Assembly: GCA_019649035.1 (NCBI GenBank)
Contig: BMAT01006938.1
Coordinates: 155,035 to 179,980, forward strand
Direction: 5' to 3'
Length of the DNA stretch: 24,946 nt
Source: Elysia marginata
Lineage: Eukaryota; Mollusca; Gastropoda; Plakobranchidae
The position numbers and the translations under genes were made by a program. This document shows positions 18,640 to 24,946 of the stretch, in pieces. The notes beneath the pieces were generated by a model. The model was not told the origin of the DNA. It did no database searches and was given only the letters and a program-made list of their open reading frames with translations. The stretch's first letter is position 1. Every line of letters begins with the position of its first letter.

Positions 18640-19010
18640 GGATTAACATGATGGAAAAGCTGACATGCATTATATCATGTTATTTTCGTGGCGACAAAGT
18701 CTGAAGTCGACCCCCCATCGCATCCTTACTTATAAATACATCTTTGTAAGAATGGAAGGGCTATAAGTACAGAATCTTGGACGTACGACTGTGCCATTTT
18801 AGTGCGCTGTTTTTTCATGTTTGGGCCTGATCTGAGATTTTTAGATTGCCAAGGACGTTACTGATGTCGGTGTTGCAAGTAGTTTTGCTGATAGGGATGG
18901 CGGTATTTACAACTGATGAAGGAATCTATAGATATTTCTTCAATAAGAGCTTGTATGTGTGTGAGAGAGAGAAGGATAGAGAGAGAGGGAGGGAGAGAGA
19001 GAGGGGGTAC

Positions 19011-19041
<31 letters not shown>

Positions 19042-19105
19042 GAGAAAGAGTAGGAGAGAGAGAAATATAGCTACATAGCTACTAAACGACTATTTGAAAA
19101 ATTAA
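18640..19105 (+). repeat. tandem segmental duplication, unit 1
   Basis: It aligns with 19303-19795 at an offset of about 650-680 bp. Shared blocks include GGATTAAC, ACAAAG then AAGTCGA, GATCTGAGAT, TGCCAAGG/TGTCAAGG, GGTATTTACAA then TGATGAAG, a GA/GACA tract, and AGCTAC then TATTTGAA beyond the tract. Divergence is substantial, so the duplication is old. A 74-aa frame at 18846-19070 mostly reads the microsatellite and is not conserved as a frame in unit 2. Confidence 0.75.
18962..19070. repeat. GA / GACA microsatellite in unit 1
   Basis: Imperfect GA repeats with an internal (GACA)n block of about six units at 19016-19040. Confidence 0.92.
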
Positions 19106-19302
19106 AATAGGTCTAAGACAGGAAGAAGAAAATAAGAAAATAAGAGAGACACAAGAAATATAAAAATAAAATAAGAATATAAACAAATAAGAAAATCTTT
19201 GTTGTAAATAAAACCAAGGCTACAACCACCCACATAAATGCAGACTGTTTTCTATATCTGGTAAAGATTATAAAGGTTTAGTAGTTAAAAACAATTCTAA
19301 AT

Positions 19303-19692
19303 GGATTAACGTGACACAAAAGCTGCATCTTCATGATTATTGATATTTTGATAAAAACAAAGCCTTAAGTCGATTCCCTAATTTATAAAGAAATAACAAA
19401 GCTGTAAGTAGTACAGACAGAATCATGAACGCCTGGTTGTGCTATTTTAGTAAACCGCTCCTTCAAGCCTGGGAAATCGATCTGAGATAATTATTTGGGT
19501 TGTCAAGGAGGTCACTAACTTAACGTCATGTAGATTTTGCATAAAGTTTTGGTGATGTGGATGGTGAGGATGTTGGTATTTACAATTGATGAAGTATTTT
19601 ATAGACAGCCTTTTACTTGTTAAGAGTGAATGAGAGTAAGATAGAGAGAGGTAGAGACAGACAAAGACAAAGACAGACAGACAGAGACAGAT

Positions 19693-19759
<67 letters not shown>

Positions 19760-19795
19760 TAGCTACAAAGCCACTGGGCGAATATTTGAATATTT
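19303..19795 (+). repeat. tandem segmental duplication, unit 2
   Basis: This is the homologue of 18640-19105, in the same order and orientation, with the microsatellite at the corresponding place. Here the tract has a short GACA part and a long pure GA part, so the two tails have evolved separately. Confidence 0.75.
19640..19755. repeat. GACA / (GA)n microsatellite in unit 2
   Basis: GACAGA blocks (about 19650-19700) lead into an uninterrupted GA run of about 53 bases (19703-19755). The tract is purine-only on one strand and could adopt triplex structure. Confidence 0.95.
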
Positions 19796-20685
19796 TGAAT
19801 ACACGCCAGACACAGAGAGTAAACGAGAGAAATAGAATAACATCTATAGAAAAAGAAAAATTGCTAAAGAGAGGTGCAAATATGAATAAATTGAAAGAGA
19901 AAATACTGGACAAAGAAAAAGTGTTCTATGCAATGTAGTCATAATATTCGAATCTTCTCTGAAAAAAAAACCATAGCTATATACTATTTTATACAATTAT
20001 GAATCTTCAGAAGGTATTACATCTATTAAAAGGTTCCTACAGTTGACAAACATCTTTTAACAAGCTGCCTTTACACCTGATTTATGCCACCTCTTATAGT
20101 GATTTAGTCGTTTTTGTACAAAAAGACACCTGCCTCGGCAAGTCAACATTGAGAAAAGCTATCCATACACATAGGGTAAGGGAAATTTAAGTTGCTGTCA
20201 CTTTACTTCAGTCAGATGCAGTTATATCACTGCTCCTTTGTATGTTCAGAAAATGTATGAGTTAGCAATCGCCATGGTACCCATCTGAAACGCCTAAAAC
20301 GTTTAAATGGGTTGAGCGCTACACAGAATTTCCTTTTTTTAATACCACGTTTCCCAAATTTATTTAGTAATACATAGTGTTGTATCATGTAATCTCGAAA
20401 AGCAAAATTTCTTTTATCTATTTTCTTAAGTGCGCTTTATTCGCAGCATTCAAAATCAGCCGTACACGGCTACAGTAGATAGATCTTGTTCCGGCATTTG
20501 GAAGAAGAAACCAATCAAGATACGCAATGATGAATAAGGTCCAAAGTAAATTTTAATAACGGTTGAAAAAGAAAAAAAAACAAAGCTAATTATTCTAGTT
20601 TAAGGCTACGTTTTTGCAAAAAGTTCCCGATTGGGAAAATTTCTAACGAAACGACAACTTTATGTTGATTAGAAGATTAATTCAT
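19796..20685. other. AT-rich non-coding stretch, no gene seen
   Basis: No coding region, RNA gene or shared repeat was recognised. Confidence 0.5.
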
Positions 20686-20928
20686 TATTTCAGGTGAATG
20701 ACCCGAAATTCGATCATTTTGTGGGTTAGTATCATAAAACGAGTTTTTTTTAATGACTTAATATAGTAAACGACTCTGTTGCATCACAAAACAGATAGCC
20801 GTAAAAAAAATCGTAATCTTATGAAGTTTCTGACTTTTGAAAGTTTAGGAAAATGTTTTCTTCAAAACAGCAACACCTTCGAAGGTAACATTTTCGATGT
20901 TCGACTTATTCACATTGAACGCAAGACA
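20686..20928. mobile_element. diverged GAGTCGG-family TIR element
   Basis: The right end on the minus strand reads TATGTCTTGCGTTCAA, then TGTGAATAAGTCGAACATCG, close to the family terminus. The left end reads TTCAGGTGAATGACCCGAAA then TTCG, a weaker match. The size of about 240 bp agrees with the copies at 10599 and 22274. A 73-aa frame across it is not considered a gene. Confidence 0.5.
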
Positions 20929-21491
20929 TATAAAAGCTTAGTGATCTTTCCACATGCGCTGCTGGGGTACATAATTGTAACGGTTTTTTTTTTATTGTGA
21001 CCCTAGGTTTAATACACCAATTATTATGCCTTAGAAACTGAAAAAACCCTTCATTATTTCTGCACGAAAATGAGTTCAGCGTTCCTGTCATTGCAGCAAG
21101 AAATCGGGTAGACAAGTAAAAATGAAACTTGATAATTAATCTGGGAAGAAATATATCATGATGTCAGTTTGGAAATACAGTTTTTAAAAATTCTAGCCAA
21201 CACGGAAAGACACAAGGCCTCAAGGAGATGCACATGCATGTTGAGGACGGGACAACTAATTAATTTGTTATGTTTTCAGCAGATGCTACAAAGACCTGAT
21301 ATTCACACAAAACCTAAAACAAACAAACGACACAAAGTCGCGATATTATGATAATTAATATGTAAATTAGCAAACAAAACAAAAAGAGATTATCTTAAGC
21401 CTTTCGGATTACCCGAATTTCCACTCACCTCGGGCCTTCCTAAAGCCTCGCTGTAGACATGGATCGGGACTTTCAACATTTTCAAAGTTTG
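20929..21491. other. AT-rich non-coding stretch
   Basis: Short frames only (60-69 aa), none recognisable. A T run lies near 20983-20993. Confidence 0.5.
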
Positions 21492-21583
21492 CTTCTGATG
21501 AGAACTAGTCCAATGAGGTTGACCTGAATCTCAGCAGCTCCTGATGACAACTATTCCAATGAAGCTGACCTGAATCTCAGCAA
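21492..21583 (+). repeat. 46-bp tandem duplication
   Basis: Two units start at 21492 and 21538. Both contain CTGATGA, CAACTA/GAACTA, TCCAATGA and GACCTGAATCTCAGCA in the same order, with a handful of substitutions. Confidence 0.88.
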
Positions 21584-22273
21584 GGTCAGGGGAATCTTGA
21601 TAAAACTTCAATTTTTCTTCCGCTTTTCTTCTTGTCTATTATCGTGACAGATTGCACACCGTCTGTTTTATTAGGGAAACTAGTTTGGGTTCGATAAGAG
21701 CAAAAAAACTATACGGCGTAAATGAACGCTCCTAGAGTACCTTTGATACACAATTCGGTACCAATAGTAATGTTCAAGTGGCAGATATAGGTCATCTTTA
21801 TTGGCGAAAAGCTTTTTTTTCCCTTTTTGCAACTCCTTGTTAAATTTTGTTGATGAACAGTCAGCGTCGTTTTGTTTTCTTTTTCTTTTTTTAAGAATAA
21901 ACTCCACGAGTGCTTTATTTACCCATGTTAGGTGGTTTTCACAGTTGAATGTTATCTTAATCTCTAAACATTTTGCAAAATTTATTCCGACGACGATAAA
22001 AGGTCGGCTTGGTTTTCAGCTATATTGAAAAATAAACTTACCACAAATGAAAACTCTGTCTAGATATGATATTGTAAAAGAGATGGTCAGCTTTGTTGAT
22101 CTCTTGCCTTACTTTACAAACTAAGAAAGATATTCATTAATAGGCTCTTATAGATTCCAGGCAGTGTTAAATAATACTACTGCTGCAGCTGGACACTTAA
22201 ACTTGTAAAACTGAACCGCTTGCTCCAGAGTCAGCGCTGTTCGTGCCCAAGAACATGGACTTGTATGTAGGCT
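21584..22273. other. AT-rich non-coding stretch, no gene seen
   Basis: Two 75-aa frames on opposite strands overlap near 21680-22028; neither shows a domain. T-rich runs are present. No RNA gene was recognised. Confidence 0.5.
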
Positions 22274-22506
22274 ATGTCTCGTGGGTGAATGAGTCGGGCG
22301 TTGCAATTGCCACCTTTATAAACGTTGCGGTTTCGAACAAGACATTTTAGGCTTTGACTGTCATAAAAATTCATAAAACACTCAAAATTTTTGTGAAAAA
22401 ACTCGAAACTTTTGATGATCATAACAAAGGCAACAAAAAAAAAATAACTTTTAAATTTCGTTGTTTCTCATATTTGAACCTCCGACTCATTCGTCGTGGA
22501 CGCAAA
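22274..22506. mobile_element. short TIR element, GAGTCGG family
   Basis: The left end reads ATGTCTCGTGGGTGAATGAG, then TCGGGCGTTGCAA. The right end, on the other strand, reads TTGCGTCCACGACGAATGAG, then TCGGAGGTTCAAA. The interior includes GAACAAGACATTTTAGGC, comparable to CAACAAGACATTTTTC inside the 10599-10879 copy. It is about 233 bp long, non-coding and AT-rich inside. The structure is that of a non-autonomous DNA element. Confidence 0.7.
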
Positions 22507-24261
22507 ACAAATCCTCTAAATAGTTTTTTTTTCTACCTATGTTTGTTTGATCGAATTTAAAACCAGTTTAATTACATTGGAAACTCTGTTTAGGAATTCT
22601 ACTGCAAAAATCTAACACACTAAACATCTTTGAGAAAATCTTATAAGTTCTGCTTGTTTATAAATGATACCCAAGTCACTTTGAATAACTCGCCTTGTCC
22701 TATCGATGAAATAGCGTTGTTTTAACACAAATTTGTATGGAATTCTCCAGAAACGGAGCATTTTTTGCGCCCCAGCCCTTGAAGCTTTTAAAAGACCTTA
22801 TATGCTGGTACTGAAATTCGACTTTGGTATTTTCTCCAGGTGAGAACTTTTCCCGCTTCATACAGCAGAACGACCCCATAAAACACGATAAAGTCTTTAG
22901 ATTTGTCAGAGCAATGAAAAATACTGATGATAAGTATATAATTCCACTTTTTCCACTACTTGCGGTATGTGAAATGTGGTCAATTTAACACCAAACACAG
23001 AGATATTCCCTTTTCCATTTAGTAGAAATTCCGATACACAATAAGCCTGTATAAATCGACCTACTGATTTTCAATTTTGATGAGGAAAAAATGCAGAAAG
23101 TAAAAAAGTCTAAGTTGATAAGCTAAAATAACCTTATCGTTTTAGTAAAAAGCATGTTCGATATGGCTCCCTTACATACTAAGTGCGAAAAATATTCGTT
23201 GCTGCCTTGCTAAAAAGGTTATAAAGCAAAAAAACAAACGAACAATATTTATGAAGTAAAAGGTCTACAGTCTTCTAGTCTTGTTCAACAACATTCACGG
23301 CTTGTCCACCAGATGCTAAATAAAAAAGACGCAAACCTGTTTAATCCCCTTCGCCAATCATTGAAAGAAGAGGAAGAACGCAATTTACAGCATAACTTCC
23401 CCAACCTCCAAGCGACACTCTTAAGTCACGAGCTCCGAGTCCCACACCCTGTTTTAAACTCGGAAGATCTTGCGAGAAAATCAACTTCTAAATCCGTACA
23501 TCTTCTACCTGATAAAAAAGTCGAGGTTTTTCTTTTCCGATCATTTCCGGACTCTTAATGTGTCCGAAGGTTCCGCTTCGCTTGCATTGACATCTATAAT
23601 TGATATCCCGAGCATGTTGCCAGGCAACAGACTCACAACGTCTAGGAAACATTAAAAAGTTTTTATTACTCTTTGAATGTTTATTACCAACCGTAATAGA
23701 GACATCCGACAATTATAGTAAAATGAAAAAAAGTTTGAGGTCCCTAGGCTTATCACTGTGATGCAACAGAATTCCCTCTCAACATTATTTTATTCAGTAG
23801 GTACAGATGAAACATCGTCGTCGTCGTCTTTGTCGCGGCATTCCTCCATACCAAAAGATTAGGGTGAAATATATCGTTGTCTAAAAACCCTATCATTCAT
23901 GATCAGTATCTTTTTAAACCCAACCCAATAAAGAAAGAAAAAAAATTCGAAGCCTCTTAGAGAAAGTTTAAGGCGTGCGCAATATAATGAATGAAAACCC
24001 TACACTATTACAATAAAGTACATGGGGCAAATTCAGTTAAATGATTTTAAACACAAAAAAAAATAAATATCTTAATTTGAAATCGACTAAAATCAAAGTT
24101 TTCATCTGCTTTCAAATCGAGGACTTCGATGATAGTAGAGATAGCTTAAAGTTTTAGTACAAAGAAAACCCTAAATCCTAGGATGTACAAATTTATTTTG
24201 TTTAGCAGTCATTCTTTTCCCGTTTCTATAAGATAACTTTTTGTCGACCACAATTTTTTAC
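22507..24261. other. AT-rich non-coding stretch, no supported gene
   Basis: An 81-aa frame at 23313-23558 (+) and a 74-aa antisense frame show no domain. CTCCAG/GTGAGA near 22836-22847 fits both donor and acceptor patterns but has no exon attached. A short (TCG)n run lies near 23814-23828. Nothing else was recognised. Confidence 0.5.
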
Positions 24262-24352
24262 CTCTCCTTTTCCCATTCCCCTCTCTCTCTTTCTCTCTCT
24301 ATATCCCCTCCCTATACCTTTGCTTATCTTTCTTTGTCTGCCTTTCTCTCTT
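24262..24352. repeat. CT-rich low-complexity tract
   Basis: CTCTCTCTCT, CCCTCCC and CTTTCTCTC blocks give a pyrimidine-rich strand directly before the minisatellite. Confidence 0.8.
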
Positions 24353-24373
24353 ACATGCTTTGTATGAGTCGAA

Positions 24374-24620
24374 CTGGACCAGTCTTGAAAACATACAAAT
24401 TGGATCAGTCTTGAAAACATACAAATTGGACCAGTCTTGAAAACATACAAATTGGACAAGACTTGAAAACATACAAATTGGACCAGTAATGAAGACATAC
24501 AAATTGGACCAGTCTTGAAAACATACAAATTGGACCAGTCTTGAAAACATACAAATTGGACCATTCTTGAAAACATACAAAGTGGATCAGTCTTGAAAAC
24601 ATACAAAATTGGACCAGTTC
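24374..24620 (+). repeat. 26-bp minisatellite, about 9.5 units
   Basis: Unit starts are 24374, 24400, 24426, 24452, 24478, 24504, 24530, 24556, 24582 (27 bp) and a partial at 24609. The unit is TTGGACCAGTCTTGAAAACA followed by TACAAA. Units 3, 6 and 7 are identical; the others differ at one to four positions. A lone TTGGACCAGTA at 24637-24647 marks the eroded edge. The unit length is not a multiple of three and the minus strand has no stop in any phase, so three overlapping minus frames stay open; these are not genes. Confidence 0.97.
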
Positions 24621-24920
24621 GTTTTTCACACGTCCATTGGACCAGTAAATAATTCTTAGATTTTTAAAGTAATCGAATCGAAATATTGCCTACTCTATTT
24701 CATATTAGAAGCAGCCACATAACATATTTTGCAAAGTCATTAAAGTTCTAGAAAGGGTGATTTTGTGTACGACGTGAGTCTAATTAATTCACAAAAGAAG
24801 TAGCTCTTGGTGAAATGAATCACGCTTTATAGAGCATTAAATTTATTATGATTGTGTTAAATATCACTTACAATACTTCCCGCCATTAGATAATACACAT
24901 CAGAATGCACGCACACTAAC
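24621..24920. other. AT-rich non-coding stretch
   Basis: Nothing recognisable was seen apart from the outlying minisatellite fragment. Confidence 0.5.
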
Positions 24921-24946
24921 ACTCTCTCTCTCTCTCTCTCTCTCTC
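24921..24946. repeat. (CT)n microsatellite running off the window
   Basis: A pure CT dinucleotide run reaches the last base, so its full length is unknown. Confidence 0.93.

Noticed and set aside
18846-19070. 74-aa frame ending in R/E/D repeats
   Set aside because: Its C-terminal half is translated GA/GACA microsatellite and the frame is not preserved in the homologous unit at 19303-19795.
24226-24629. Three minus-strand frames with a periodic Cys/Phe-rich peptide
   Set aside because: They are the 26-bp minisatellite read in different phases.

Overview
The window looks like AT-rich nuclear DNA of a mollusc, most likely a gastropod. Three things point there: a secreted protein joining a gastropod-type Ig-like domain, a coiled-coil spacer and a C-type lectin domain; tRNA-derived SINEs with CAAC/CAAT-type tails; and many CT/GA, GACA and mononucleotide tracts with an assembly gap. 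No bacterial gene organisation is seen, and no rRNA, CRISPR array or reverse transcriptase/transposase reading frame was recognised. The species is not identified.

Only one protein-coding gene is supported. It lies at 8902-10002 (+), encodes 366 aa in a single uninterrupted coding exon, and has the domain order of a C-type-lectin-related protein (CREP) of the VIgL immune family. A strong 3' splice site stands 8 bases before its ATG. A 5' untranslated exon is therefore likely; a candidate with a TATA-like box and a CAG/GTAAGC donor lies near 6759-6923. The coding exon is clearly richer in G+C than its surroundings.

The gene sits inside repeats. One diverged copy of a roughly 310-340 bp unit lies just upstream (8487-8735) and two tandem copies lie just downstream (10068-10376, 10377-10715), all in the same orientation.

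The rest is gene-poor. Region by region: 1-1920 holds one possible inverted-repeat element (1056-1324). 1921-2640 is pyrimidine-rich. 2716-3052 is an eroded terminal-inverted-repeat (TIR) element containing a 43-bp triplication. 3285-8010 holds three copies of a second dispersed repeat and one full SINE (5791-6097). 8365-8436 is a tRNA-like remnant. 10599-10879 is a TIR element. 11648-11921 is a SINE with a perfect 13-bp target duplication. 12160-13143 holds microsatellites, a 116-N gap and a poly-A run. 13795-13810 is a perfect palindrome. 14380-14422 is a TIR fragment. 18640-19795 is a tandem segmental duplication with GA/GACA tails. 20686-20928 and 22274-22506 are further TIR-element copies. 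24374-24620 is a 26-bp minisatellite, and a CT microsatellite runs off the window end.

The most interesting material is the lectin gene with its repeat brackets, and the short inverted-repeat family marked by the core GAATGAGTCGG, which recurs at least seven times in 25 kb. No convincing new multi-gene system is visible.
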